The notes beneath the pieces were generated by a model. That model saw nothing but the letters and a program-made list of their open reading frames with translations, was not told where the DNA came from and searched no databases. Shown piece after piece: positions 19,084 to 28,134 of a stretch of 64,000 nt of DNA. The position numbers and the translations under genes are program-made. The stretch's first letter is position 1. Each line of letters opens with the position of its first letter. Location of the stretch: contig NZ_JASODI010000005.1 in assembly GCF_030211955.1 (NCBI RefSeq), positions 62,001 through 126,000 on the forward strand, written 5' to 3'. This stretch comes from Corynebacterium frankenforstense. GTDB lineage: Bacteria; Actinomycetota; Actinomycetes; Mycobacteriales; Mycobacteriaceae.

Positions 19084-20226
19084 CTACAGCTGCGCCGCCG
19101 GGTAGTCGGTGTAGCCGCGCTCGAGGTGCGCGTGCGGGTTCTCGTAGGGCGGGTAGATCGTGTCGGTGACCAGCTCGTTGAGCTCCACCGACCCGACGCG
19201 GCGCGGCCAGCCGTCGCCCGAGGCGTCGGCCGCCCCGGCCCCGACCCCGCCGCGCGCGTCGGCGGCGAGCACCCGCTCGGCCAGGTCCGGGTTCGCGATG
19301 TACGCCTTGCCGAAGGCCACCGCGTCCACCGTGTCGGCCTCGATCAGGCGCTGGGCGTCCGCCGCGCTCATCCGCTCATTGCCGATCACCGGCCCGCCGA
19401 AGGCCTCCTTGATCGCCCCGACCACCGAATCCTCCGCCTCGTGCTCGCGCACGCACAGGTAGCCGACCTTCCCGGCCAGCGAGCCCGCCACGTGCGTGAA
19501 CAGTCCGGCGAGGTCGCTGTCACCCATGTCGTGCTCGTCGGCACGCGGCGCGAGGTGCACGCCGACGCGCCCCGGCTCCCAGGCGTCCGAGCACGCGCCG
19601 ACGACCTCGAGCAGGAAGCGCTCGCGGTTCGACATCGGCCCGCCGTAGGCGTCCGTGCGCCGGTTGGTGGAGTCCTGCAGGAACTGGTCGATCAGGTAGC
19701 CGTTGGCCGCGTGGATCTCCACGCCGTCGAAGCCGATCGCGCGCGCCCGCGCGGTGGCCGCGCCGTAGTCGGCGACGGTCGCGTTGATCTCGTCGAGCGT
19801 CATTTCCCGCGGGGTGACGTATCCGCGCATCGGCCGCAGCCTGCGCACCCGCCCGGCCGGCAGCACCGCCGAGGGCGCGACCGGGGTCATCCCGCCCAGC
19901 AGGTCCGGGTGCGAGATGCGCCCCACGTGCCAGAGCTGCAGCGCGATGCGCCCGCCGGCGTCGTGCACGGCGCGCACCACCGGCTCCCAGGCCTCGGCCT
20001 GCTCGTCGCTCCAGATGCCGGGGGTGTCCCGGTAGCCCACCCCCATCGGGGTGACGGCCGTGGCCTCGGAGATGATCAGCCCGGCGCCGGCGCGCTGCCG
20101 GTAGTACTCGGCCATCAGCGCGGTGGGCACCTGGTCCACGGCGCGGCTGCGTGTCAGCGGCGCCATGATGATCCGGTTCGGGATCTCGAGTGATCCCAGC
20201 GATAACGGTTCGTTCAAGATACTCAT
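19084..20226 (-). CDS. Old yellow enzyme family NADH:flavin oxidoreductase (alkene reductase)
   Basis: A 380-residue FMN-dependent TIM-barrel ene-reductase. Motifs: PNRIIMAPLTRSRA, the GRIALQLWHVGRISHP strand, HAANGYLIDQFLQDSTNRRTDAYGG with the His/Asn substrate-binding pair, and IGNERMS and FGKAYIANPDL at the phosphate site. It is closest in pattern to bacterial NemA/XenB-type reductases that reduce activated C=C bonds or nitro-esters. ATG start at 20226. It contains a Gly/Ala/Asp insert (GGVGAGAADASGDG) near residue 335. Alone on its strand. Confidence 0.92.
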   Translation of the reverse strand: MSILNEPLSLGSLEIPNRIIMAPLTRSRAVDQVPTALMAEYYRQRAGAGLIISEATAVTPMGVGYRDTPGIWSDEQAEAWEPVVRAVHDAGGRIALQLWHVGRISHPDLLGGMTPVAPSAVLPAGRVRRLRPMRGYVTPREMTLDEINATVADYGAATARARAIGFDGVEIHAANGYLIDQFLQDSTNRRTDAYGGPMSNRERFLLEVVGACSDAWEPGRVGVHLAPRADEHDMGDSDLAGLFTHVAGSLAGKVGYLCVREHEAEDSVVGAIKEAFGGPVIGNERMSAADAQRLIEADTVDAVAFGKAYIANPDLAERVLAADARGGVGAGAADASGDGWPRRVGSVELNELVTDTIYPPYENPHAHLERGYTDYPAAQL

Positions 20227-20267
20227 GGTCCCGTTTGTACCGCCCGCCGCGGCGTTACGCTGGTGCC

Positions 20268-21050
20268 ATGAACGCCCGCCCCGCCCTCGCCACCGCCGCG
20301 CTGCTCGCCGTCGCGGCACTCACCGCGTGCTCCTCGCCCTCCGGCGAGCCCACGCCCGCCCCCCAGGCCGAGGAGGCCAGTGTGCACCCGTCGCCCTCGA
20401 TTTCCGACGTCCCGTCCGACACCTCGGCGCACCCGACGACGTCGGCGGGGGAGGCCGCGGCTGCGCCGCGGCCGACCGGCGGCGCGCAGGACTGCGCGCC
20501 GGGTGCCACGGGCACCGCGGCGCCGGGCTCCGACTCCGCGCACGGCGCAGGGCACGGCGCGGGCGAGTCCGGCGTGTGCACCGGCTCCGGGGGCGCCGGG
20601 ACCGGCCCGGCGGGCGCGTCGCAGGCGGGTGGCACCGGGGAGCGCACGCTCACGGTGCCGGAGACGGCCTCGGCGCGCGACGCGATCGTCGTCAATCTGG
20701 CAGGCCACACGGTGACCTGCAGTCTCTCGGCCTCCGAGGCTAGCGGGGTGTGCACCGCGGATGCGGCGGTGTGGCCGGACGAGTCCGGCACCGCGCGTAA
20801 TCAGGCGACGTTCTCCTTCACCGGCGGCGGCGTGGACGTCCACGACGGCCAGGGCGGCGGGGGCTACGCGCGCACCGTCGAGCTGCAGCCGGGCGAGACC
20901 CTGGTGGCCTACGGCTTCTACCGGGTCACCGCTGGGGCGGACGGGCTGACCATCACCACGCAGACCCCCGACGACGGCTCGCCGGCCGACCCGTCGGTGG
21001 TGGGCAAGACCGTGCGGCTGACCGCGAACGCGGCGAGCTACCAGGGGTAA
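20268..21050 (+). CDS. Hypothetical lipoprotein with low-complexity linker
   Basis: A 260-residue exported protein. Signal peptide with lipobox AALTAC (Cys21), then about 110 residues rich in Ala, Gly, Ser, Pro and Thr. A C-terminal beta-rich domain starts near 130 (VVNLAGHTVTCSLSASEASGVCTADAAVW) with two Cys residues likely to form a disulfide. No family recognised. ATG start at 20268, 41 bp from the divergent reductase start. Confidence 0.75.
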   Translation: MNARPALATAALLAVAALTACSSPSGEPTPAPQAEEASVHPSPSISDVPSDTSAHPTTSAGEAAAAPRPTGGAQDCAPGATGTAAPGSDSAHGAGHGAGESGVCTGSGGAGTGPAGASQAGGTGERTLTVPETASARDAIVVNLAGHTVTCSLSASEASGVCTADAAVWPDESGTARNQATFSFTGGGVDVHDGQGGGGYARTVELQPGETLVAYGFYRVTAGADGLTITTQTPDDGSPADPSVVGKTVRLTANAASYQG

Positions 21051-21125
21051 GGCCCGGAGCGCGGGGCCCGGTCGGCCGCGCGCCGGGCCTCGGAGGGCAG
21101 ACCCCGGGGCGCGGCGCCGCCACGC

Positions 21126-22652
21126 TCAGGCCCAGCGGGAGGCGTCCAGGCCGTAGGGGTTCGCCGAATTGTCGAGCGGGAGGTCCTGGACCTGGGTCTC
21201 GTCGATCCGGAACTCCCGCGCGTTGTCCCGGGTGGCGAAGAACATGCGCACGGCGCCGTCGGTGGTGTCCACGACAAACACCGAGTCGACGAGCACCCGT
21301 GAGCCCGGGGGAAAGACGTGGGGATGCCCGATGTTCCTTTCGGCGGGCGCGAGGCCGGGCTTGAGCTCGATCCGCGGGGAATCGGTGATCGCGGTGGAGA
21401 CCTCGGTGAAGATCGCGCTGGCGGCGTCCCCCTCGGTACCGTCCGGGAAGGACCAGATCTCGGTGAGCGGCTCGGCGGTGTGGGCGTTGCCGAAGGGGAT
21501 CGGCACGCGGGAGCCGGGACCCGAGACATCGGGCAGCGCCTCCGGGGCGAAGTCGATGCACCCGTTCTCGCGCGGCGGCTCGTCGGGATCGCTCGCGCCC
21601 GCGGTCGTATAAGGGACGGTGACGAAGGGGTCGGGCCTGTTGAGATACGCGTTGTAGCTCAGCGTGACCTCGTCGGGGGCCGTGCGTCAGACCTCGCCGA
21701 TCTCGCGGTAGACGCTCATGTCGAAGTCCACGAGATGCTCGTCGGTGAAGAAGACGACGGCCGTGCGCTCATCGTCGTACGGGTCGCCGCGCGTGTCCCG
21801 CATCGGCATGCCGGTGACGGTCACCCAGCTCAGCTCGGCGCACGGGTCGAACGGGTTGTCCACCACGCGCAGGTGGGACAGGTGCGTGAACCCGCTGTCT
21901 GCCAGCGGAAGTTCCAGGGCGGCGAGGTAGGCGCCGAATTCGGTCTCGGAGAGGTCGAGGTCCGCCGCCTCGCAGGTGCCCGGGGCGTCCTCGCCGCCGC
22001 CGACGTCGGTGGTCGCGGTCTCGCCGGTGGCCGGGTCGGCCCAGCGCACCCAGCCCGGGTCGTCGCCGGCGGGGATGCGGTAGGCGGCCATGCCGGGCAT
22101 CGCCCCGCCGGGCTCGGCGACCTGGTCCTCGGGGCCGGCTTCGATGAGTGTGCCGCAGGCGGGCGTGGCGCGGGTGCCGCCGACGGTCTGCAGGCTCATC
22201 GTCGGCGGCGTGGTCTGACGGAAGTCGACCGGGGAGTCGCCGTTGTTGCGCAGGGTGACCTTCATGATCACCAGGTCGGTGGTGCCGGTGGTGACGGTGC
22301 CCTCGCCGCCGCCTTCGCTGCTCGCGCCGGGCTCGGCGAGGCAGCCGGTGACCGCCTCGATGGCGGCCCCGCCCAGGACGGTGCGGTAACCGGCGGCGGC
22401 CTCCTCGGCGCCCGCGGGATCCTCCTCGGTGATCTCGTCGACGCGGACCTCGAGGACGCCCAGCGAGACGTAGTCGCCGATGTCGGGCATGTCGTCGGAG
22501 CCGAGCGCGAAGACGTCGGGGTCGATGACTTTGCGCGAGAACGCCGTGGTGGCGAGCATCCCGAGCAAGACGAGGAGGACCGCGATGATTGCGATCAGGA
22601 CACGGTTCCGGCGGTTCTGCAGCACATCTTCAGCCCATCTATGGCTGTTCAC
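21126..22652 (-). pseudogene. Membrane-anchored LppP/LprE-like protein with in-frame TGA
   Basis: Two segments in one frame are separated by a single TGA at 21687-21689. The first encodes a membrane anchor (RVLIAIIAVLLVLLGML), the segment DDMPDIGDYVSLGVLEVRVDEI, a beta-rich domain, and NPFDPCAELSWVTV with TAVVFFTDEHLVDF. The second continues RTAPDEVTLSYNAYLNRPDPF to the C-terminus, DNSANPYGLDASRWA. The two together parallel the lipoprotein at 16827 across the stop codon, which supports one original gene of about 508 residues. The start is uncertain: GTG at 22652 (used here) or GTG at 22751 inside a dispersed repeat. The base after the stop is C, a weak termination context. Nonsense mutation, readthrough or base error are all open. 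Confidence 0.75.
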
Positions 22653-22720
22653 CGAGGAAGGGGCCTGTGGGGAGCGCTGCCTAGCTCGACCAGCCTTCCG
22701 GGGAGCCCCGGCGAGTACCC

Positions 22721-22800
22721 GACCCAGCAAGCTCGTACCCAGCAAGGACACGCCTTGCTGGGTACGGAAGAGCCCTTGCTATACGGGGCCTTGCCGGGGA
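22721..22800. repeat. Dispersed intergenic hairpin repeat, copy A
   Basis: An 80-bp element shared with 32398-32477. It contains a perfect 13-bp stem (GTACCCAGCAAGG at 22735-22747, complement at 22753-22765, 5-nt loop) and the shared segment CCCTTGCTATACGGGGCCTT downstream. An extra GACCCAGCAAG at the left end can form an alternative stem. Confidence 0.85.
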
Positions 22801-22821
22801 GCCGGGTGGAACGCCCCGCGA

Positions 22822-24003
22822 TCAGGCGACGCGCTCGCCGGTGAGGTAGGTCGCAGCGGTGACCGGCATGCCCGGGCGGTACGCCAGGTCGATCGCGGTG
22901 GCCGAGCGCAGCACGTGTAGGTTCGCCGCCGCGCCCTCGACCAGCGTGCCCACGGCCGGGCGGCCCTGGGAGTCACGGCCGCCGCCGACGTCCTGGCGGC
23001 GCAGCGCCACCGCACCGCCGTGGGTGCCCGCGGCGATCGCCTCGTCCAGGGAGAGGTGCTGCTGGAGCACCGCCGTGGTCACGCAGAAGTTCATGCTCGA
23101 CGTGTACGAGGTGCCGGGGTTGAGGTTGCTGGCGATGGCCACCGTGGCCCCCGCGTCCAGCAACCGGCGCGCCGGGGCCAGCGGCATGCGCGTCGACAGG
23201 TCGCAGGCGGGCAGGATCGTCGCGACCGTCTTCGAGGCGGCCAGCGCCTCGACATCCGCGTCGGTGAGGAAGTTGACGTGGTCGACGCTCGCGGCGTCGT
23301 AGTTCACGGCGAGGCTCACCCCGGGGCCCTCGCCGAGCTGGTTGCCGTGCACGCGCACGCCCAGGCCCTTGGTCTTGCCGGCCTCGATGACCCGGCGCGA
23401 CTGGTCCTCGTCGAAGGCACCGCGCTCGCAGAAGACGTCGATCCAGCCGACGTGCGGGGCCACCGCGTCGAGCATCTCGCCGCAGACCAGGTCGACGTAC
23501 TCGCCGGCGTCGGCTCCCGGCGGCACCAGGTGCGCGCCCAGGAAGGTGACCTCGTCGACGTGGCGCCCGGCGATCTCGGCGGCCTGCTTCTCGCTGGCCG
23601 TGTCCAGCCCGTAGCCCGTCTTGGTCTCCAGGGTGGTCGTGCCGCCGGCGCGGGCGGCCGCGACGCGAGCGGCCACCAGCTCGTCGAGGCGCTCCGCCCC
23701 GGCCGAGCGGGTCGCCTCCATGGTCACCGCGATGCCGCCGGCGGCGTACTCGCCGCCGGACATGCGGGCCTCGAACTCCTCGGCGCGGTTGCCGTCGAAG
23801 ACCATGTGGGTGTGCGAGTCCACCCAGCCGGGCAGCACGGCTGCCCCGCCGAGGTCCTCGGCCCGGTCGGCCTCGGGGGCCTTGGCGGCTTCGCCGATCC
23901 AGGTGATCACGCCGTCCTCGGCGACGATTGCGGCGTCGTTGAGGGTGCCACGCTCGGAGACCGTGCGCAGCTCGCCGATGTTGGTGAACAGGGTGGAGGT
24001 CAT
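22822..24003 (-). CDS. hutI: Imidazolonepropionase HutI
   Basis: A 393-residue amidohydrolase-superfamily enzyme that opens the ring of 4-imidazolone-5-propionate to formiminoglutamate, step 3 of histidine breakdown. The metal site HTHMVF follows LPGWVDS near residue 60. Other HutI marks are GGTTTLETKTGYGL, GAHLVPP, HGNQLGEGPG, SVDHVNFL and NLNPGTSYTSSMNF. ATG start at 24003. It is the last gene of a minus-strand run hutU, acyl-CoA dehydrogenase, CoA-transferase, YjiH transporter, hutI. Confidence 0.95.
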   Translation of the reverse strand: MTSTLFTNIGELRTVSERGTLNDAAIVAEDGVITWIGEAAKAPEADRAEDLGGAAVLPGWVDSHTHMVFDGNRAEEFEARMSGGEYAAGGIAVTMEATRSAGAERLDELVAARVAAARAGGTTTLETKTGYGLDTASEKQAAEIAGRHVDEVTFLGAHLVPPGADAGEYVDLVCGEMLDAVAPHVGWIDVFCERGAFDEDQSRRVIEAGKTKGLGVRVHGNQLGEGPGVSLAVNYDAASVDHVNFLTDADVEALAASKTVATILPACDLSTRMPLAPARRLLDAGATVAIASNLNPGTSYTSSMNFCVTTAVLQQHLSLDEAIAAGTHGGAVALRRQDVGGGRDSQGRPAVGTLVEGAAANLHVLRSATAIDLAYRPGMPVTAATYLTGERVA

Positions 24004-24079
24004 GGGGTCCTTTCTGGGGTTCGCGGGAGCTAGAAGGGGGCGGGGACGAGGGTCAGGGAACAGGGGTCACACCTACGGT

Positions 24080-25456
24080 CTATCCGCCCGTGACGAGGAA
24101 CGCGACCGGGACGGTGATGATCAGGGTCAGGACGACGCGCTGGAACCAGATGACCACCATGTGCCAGATCTTGATCGGGATCTCGGTGCCCAGCACGGCC
24201 GGGATCATCGACGAGAAGAAGAAGATCTGTGAGATCGAGACCACGGCGACGATGAAGCGCAGCGTCTCGCTCGGGGCGCCGGCGACCAGGGTGGCCGGCA
24301 GGAATAGCTCGGACAGGCCGATGGCCAGCGCCTCGGAGGCCAGCTGCGGGCCTGGGACCTGCAGTGCCCAGGTGAACGGCAGGAAGAGGAAGCCCAGCCA
24401 GGTGAACACCGGGGTGTAGAAGGCCAGCGTCAGGCCGATGAAGCCGACCGACATGATGCCCGGCAGGATCTGCATGGTCATCAGCACGCCGTCGGCGAAG
24501 TTGACCCACAGCACGCGCAGCACGCCGGGGCAGCGCTTGAGCACCTCCTCGGCCTCGCCCCAGGCGCGGCGCAGGCGGTTGGAGGTGACCTGCTCCTCCG
24601 GGTCCGGGTGGGAGCCGGGGTAGTACTCGTCCGGGATGCGCGACAGCGGCGGGATCCACACGATGATCGCGCTGACGATGAAGGTGATGATGAACGTCGC
24701 GGCGAAGTAGATGCCCCAGATCGGCATGAGGTCCAGGGTGCGCGCGATGACGACCATGAAGGTCACCGAGGCCGTGGAGAAGCACGAGGTGATGATCGCG
24801 GCCTCGCGCGCCGTGTAGCCGCCGGCCTTGTAGACGCGGTTGGTGATCAGCAGTCCCAGCGAGTAGCTGCCCACGAAGGAGGCCACCGCGTCGACCGCGG
24901 AGCGCCCGGGCACCCGGTAGGCCGGCCGCATGATCTGCTGGACGAGCACCCCGATGAACTCCATCAGACCGAAGCCGACGAGAAGGCCCAGGAACACGGA
25001 GCCGACCGGGACGAGCAGGCCGACCGGGATGACCAGTTTGTCCATCAGGAAGGGGCCGAGGTCCTCGCGGAAGAGGAAGTCCGGGCCGAAGTTGAACACG
25101 AGCATCGTCGCGACGGCCGAGCCCAGGACGTTGAGGAAGGCGAAGACCCGGCGGGCCATCGACTGCTTCCAGCGCCCGGAGGCGAACTGGAAGACGGTGC
25201 CGGCCAGGATGATCGCGTAGGCGACGAACTTGTTGGCGTCACCGAGCAGGTCGTCGATGACCGTCACCAGGTGGTCCAGGAGGATCGAGTTGGAGCCCTG
25301 GTAGGAAAACGGCACGAAGAAGGCGAAGATGCCGATCGCGCTGTAGACGAAAAACCGCCAGCGCCCGCGCACGGGCTTGTCCATCCGGCGCGCGCCGGGC
25401 GCCTGCGTGGGCGCCTCCTCGGGACGCACCGGATCAGCGGTGGAGTTCTCGGACAT
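24080..25456 (-). CDS. YjiH-family membrane transporter
   Basis: A 458-residue integral membrane protein with about 10 helices and the YjiH/nucleoside-gate architecture. Markers are PFSYQGSNSILLDHLVT, SGRWKQSMARRVFAFLNVLGS, VGSYSLGLLITNRVYKAGGYTAREAAIITSCFSTAS and DLMPIWGIYF. The family often neighbours hut genes, where it is thought to import histidine or urocanate; that role is inferred from position. It is 76 bp upstream of hutI and 28 bp after the CoA-transferase. Confidence 0.85.
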   Translation of the reverse strand: MSENSTADPVRPEEAPTQAPGARRMDKPVRGRWRFFVYSAIGIFAFFVPFSYQGSNSILLDHLVTVIDDLLGDANKFVAYAIILAGTVFQFASGRWKQSMARRVFAFLNVLGSAVATMLVFNFGPDFLFREDLGPFLMDKLVIPVGLLVPVGSVFLGLLVGFGLMEFIGVLVQQIMRPAYRVPGRSAVDAVASFVGSYSLGLLITNRVYKAGGYTAREAAIITSCFSTASVTFMVVIARTLDLMPIWGIYFAATFIITFIVSAIIVWIPPLSRIPDEYYPGSHPDPEEQVTSNRLRRAWGEAEEVLKRCPGVLRVLWVNFADGVLMTMQILPGIMSVGFIGLTLAFYTPVFTWLGFLFLPFTWALQVPGPQLASEALAIGLSELFLPATLVAGAPSETLRFIVAVVSISQIFFFSSMIPAVLGTEIPIKIWHMVVIWFQRVVLTLIITVPVAFLVTGG

Positions 25457-25484
25457 GGTGTCCTCCGTTCGGGGATGGGCCGGG

Positions 25485-26660
25485 TCAGCGGTCGACGGAA
25501 CCGGACTCGTCGGGGACGCGCTCAGGCTCGGCGAGCCAATCGGCGATCAGGTCGTTGTGCTCCCCGAGCCCCGGAGCCGGCCGCGGGGCGACGGAGCCGT
25601 GCAGCTTGATCGGGGAGGCGAGGGTGCGGAAGCCGTCGGACTCCTCGGCGACGACGCCGCGCTCGCGGCCCAGCTCGCCGGTGAGGGCGTCGTGGACGTC
25701 GTGCACGCGCGAGGTCGGGACGCCGTGCTCGGCGAGGTGCTTGAGCGCCTCGTCGGCGGTGTAGTCCGCCAGTTTCTCCTCGAAGAGGCGGCGGACCTCG
25801 TCGCGGCGCTCGCGGCGCGCGGCGTTGGTGTTGAAGCGGGGGTCGTCGACCATGTACTCCAGGTCGAGCGCGTCGGCGACGCGGCCGAAGAGGGTCTCGT
25901 TGGTCACGGCGATGACGACCTCGCCGTCCTTGGCCGCGTAGGTGCTGAAGGGCACGGTCATCGCGTGGTCGTTGCCCACGGCGGTGGGGGTCTCGTCCTC
26001 GTAGAGCTCACGCATGGCCACCGATTCCAGGACAGAGACCAGCGAGTCGTACATGGCCAGGTCGACGTGCTGGCCGTGGCCGGAGTGGTTGCGCTCGAGC
26101 ACCGCGCCGAGGGTGGCGATCGCAGCGTAGAGGCCCGGGATGAGGTCGCCGAGGCTGACGCCGGTGCGCGTCGGGCGGCCGCCGGGCCAGCCGGTGACGG
26201 ACATCAGGCCGCTCATCGCCTGCGCGACGAGGTCGTAGGCCGGGGCCTTGCTCATCGAGCCGGTCTGGCCGAAGCCGCTGATGCTCGTGATGATCAGGCC
26301 GGGGTTGGCCTCGAGCAGGTCCTCCGGGGCGATGCCGAGGCGCTCCATGACGCCGGGGCGGAAGTTCTCCACCAGCACGTCGGCGCGCTTGGCCAGCTCG
26401 ATGAGGGTCTCGCGGTCCTCGTCGGACTTCAGGTCGAGGGTGATGCCCTTCTTGGTGCGGTTGAACAGGCGGTAGTAGGCGGAGTGGTCCTCCCAGAACG
26501 GGCCGAACTCGCGGGAGTCGTCGCCCCAGGGGGTCTCGATCTTGATCACGTCCGCGCCGAGGTCGGCGAGGATGGAGGCGCAGAACGGTCCGGCGAGGAC
26601 CCGGGACATGTCGAGGACCCGGATGCCGTCGAGCGCGCTGCGGTGGCCGGCGGTGGTCAT
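25485..26660 (-). CDS. CaiB/BaiF family (family III) CoA-transferase
   Basis: A 391-residue enzyme. N-terminal LDGIRVLDMSRVLAGPFCASILADLGADVIKIE is the family signature. NRTKKGITLDLK and DVLVENFRPGVMERLG follow, and the catalytic Asp172 lies in SLGDLIPGLYAA. Family III transferases move CoA between carboxylates (for example succinyl-CoA to glutarate). It is paired with a glutaryl-CoA-dehydrogenase-like enzyme, so a glutarate:CoA-transferase role is a reasonable guess. Why this pair sits inside a hut operon is unclear. Confidence 0.9.
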   Translation of the reverse strand: MTTAGHRSALDGIRVLDMSRVLAGPFCASILADLGADVIKIETPWGDDSREFGPFWEDHSAYYRLFNRTKKGITLDLKSDEDRETLIELAKRADVLVENFRPGVMERLGIAPEDLLEANPGLIITSISGFGQTGSMSKAPAYDLVAQAMSGLMSVTGWPGGRPTRTGVSLGDLIPGLYAAIATLGAVLERNHSGHGQHVDLAMYDSLVSVLESVAMRELYEDETPTAVGNDHAMTVPFSTYAAKDGEVVIAVTNETLFGRVADALDLEYMVDDPRFNTNAARRERRDEVRRLFEEKLADYTADEALKHLAEHGVPTSRVHDVHDALTGELGRERGVVAEESDGFRTLASPIKLHGSVAPRPAPGLGEHNDLIADWLAEPERVPDESGSVDR

Positions 26661-26706
26661 GGTGGTCTCCTTTCGGTCGGCCGCGGGCGGGGCCCGATGC
26701 CGTAGG

Positions 26707-26747
26707 GCCCGCCGGCCCGGACTGCGGTGCGGTCCGGGCCGGCGGGC
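26707..26747. terminator. 16-bp perfect hairpin between acyl-CoA dehydrogenase and CoA-transferase genes
   Basis: GCCCGCCGGCCCGGAC at 26707-26722 pairs fully with 26732-26747 over a 9-nt loop. It lies between two co-directional minus-strand genes. It may terminate or attenuate the hutU-side transcript, or protect the 3' end of a processed mRNA. No T run. Confidence 0.6.
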
Positions 26748-26759
26748 TCGAGGGGGTGG

Positions 26760-27926
26760 CTAGACGAAGGCGGACTCTCCGGTGATGGAGCGGGCGACGA
26801 TCAGCTGGTTGATGTCGTAGGTGCCCTCGTAGGAGTAGAGCGCCTCGGCGTCGCAGAAGATCTTGGCCATGTGGTAGTCGGTGACCAGGCCGTTGCCGCC
26901 CTGCACCTCGCGGCCGAGGGCGACGGTCTCGCGCATCAGGTGGGTGACCTGGGCCTTGGCCAGGGCGGAGTGCTCGTTGTGGTCGGCGTCGCGGTCCTGC
27001 ATGCGGTTGAGGGTGTACATCATCGACTCGGAGGCGATGAGGTTGCCCAGCATGGTGGCCAGCTTCGACTGGTTGATCTGGAAGGAGCTGATCTTCCTGC
27101 CGAACTGCTCGCGCTCATCGGCGTAGTCCAGGGTCGCGTCGAGCGCGCCCATCTGCAGGCCGACGGCCTGCCAGCCCACGGTCGCGCGGGCGGACTTGAA
27201 GACCTTGTTGGTGTCCTTGAAGGTGTTGGCGCCCTCGAGCTTGTCGGCGTCCGGCACGAAGCAGTCGGTCAGGTGGATCTCCGCGTTCTGCACGGCGCGC
27301 AGCGCGATGCGGTTCTCCATCAGCTCCGCGCGGTAGCCCTCCGCGGAGGTGTCGACGACGAAGCCCTTGACCTGGTCGTCGGCGATGTCGCGGGCGTAGA
27401 TGACCGCGTAGTCGGACCAGGTGGCGTTGCCGATCCAGCGCTTGGTGCCGTTGAGCTTCCAGCCGCCGTCGACCTTCTCGGCGGTTGTGTGCATGCCCTT
27501 GGCCACGTCCGACCCGGCCTCCGGCTCGGTGATGGCCAGCACGCCGGTCTTGCGCACGGCGTAGAGGTCCGGCAGCCAGCGCTGCTTCTGCTCCTCGCTG
27601 CCGAGCAGCTCGATCGAGCCGGTGAACAGGCCGTCGTGGCCGCTGAAGAACGTGCCCACCGAGGCGTCGGCACGGTGGATCTCGGCGGTGACCAGGCCGG
27701 CGAGCAGGCGGCTGCGGCCCTTGTGGCGCACCAGGCTGATGATGTCGAGGTCCGCGATGGAGTCCATCAGCTCGTGGGGGAACTCCCAGCGGTTCCAGTA
27801 GTCCGCTGCGACGGGCTTGACGGTGTTCTGCGCCCAGTCGCGCACCTTCAGCAGGATCCTGCGCTCCTCGGCGGAGAGCTCCTGTTCGAATCCGTAGAAG
27901 TCGCCCTCGGGGTAACGTCCGGCCAT
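26760..27926 (-). CDS. Acyl-CoA dehydrogenase, glutaryl-CoA dehydrogenase-like
   Basis: A 388-residue FAD enzyme. Motifs: ITEPEAGSDVAKGM and WKLNGTKRWIGNATWSDY (flavin and CoA contacts), DEREQFGRKISSFQINQSKLA, VQGGNGLVTDYHMAK and the catalytic base in YSYEGTYDINQLIVARSITG. The Y-x-YEGT-x-DI ending is characteristic of glutaryl-CoA dehydrogenases, which oxidise and decarboxylate glutaryl-CoA to crotonyl-CoA. ATG start at 27926; longer in-frame starts lack similarity. Downstream lies a CoA-transferase that could supply its substrate. The 208-bp gap to hutU is pyrimidine-rich on the plus strand and holds no gene. Confidence 0.87.
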   Translation of the reverse strand: MAGRYPEGDFYGFEQELSAEERRILLKVRDWAQNTVKPVAADYWNRWEFPHELMDSIADLDIISLVRHKGRSRLLAGLVTAEIHRADASVGTFFSGHDGLFTGSIELLGSEEQKQRWLPDLYAVRKTGVLAITEPEAGSDVAKGMHTTAEKVDGGWKLNGTKRWIGNATWSDYAVIYARDIADDQVKGFVVDTSAEGYRAELMENRIALRAVQNAEIHLTDCFVPDADKLEGANTFKDTNKVFKSARATVGWQAVGLQMGALDATLDYADEREQFGRKISSFQINQSKLATMLGNLIASESMMYTLNRMQDRDADHNEHSALAKAQVTHLMRETVALGREVQGGNGLVTDYHMAKIFCDAEALYSYEGTYDINQLIVARSITGESAFV

Positions 27927-28134
27927 TGTCTCGGTCCTTTCTCTGCGGCTTTGCGGCTTGTCGTCTGCTGCTGTTGTCTTCGTGTCTCTCGGTTCTTCTT
28001 CGGGTTCGCGCCACCGGCGGGGTGCGCGCTGCGCCACTAGCGCCGCGCCACCGGCGCGCTGCGCCACCGGGACGCGGCGCCCACGCCGCAGCCGACGCGC
28101 CCGACGTGGGGCACGCGCGGCGTCGGCAATCGGA

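Noticed and set aside
26727..28040. Long plus-strand frame opposite the acyl-CoA dehydrogenase gene
   Set aside because: Val/Gly/Leu-rich antisense shadow of a conserved gene.
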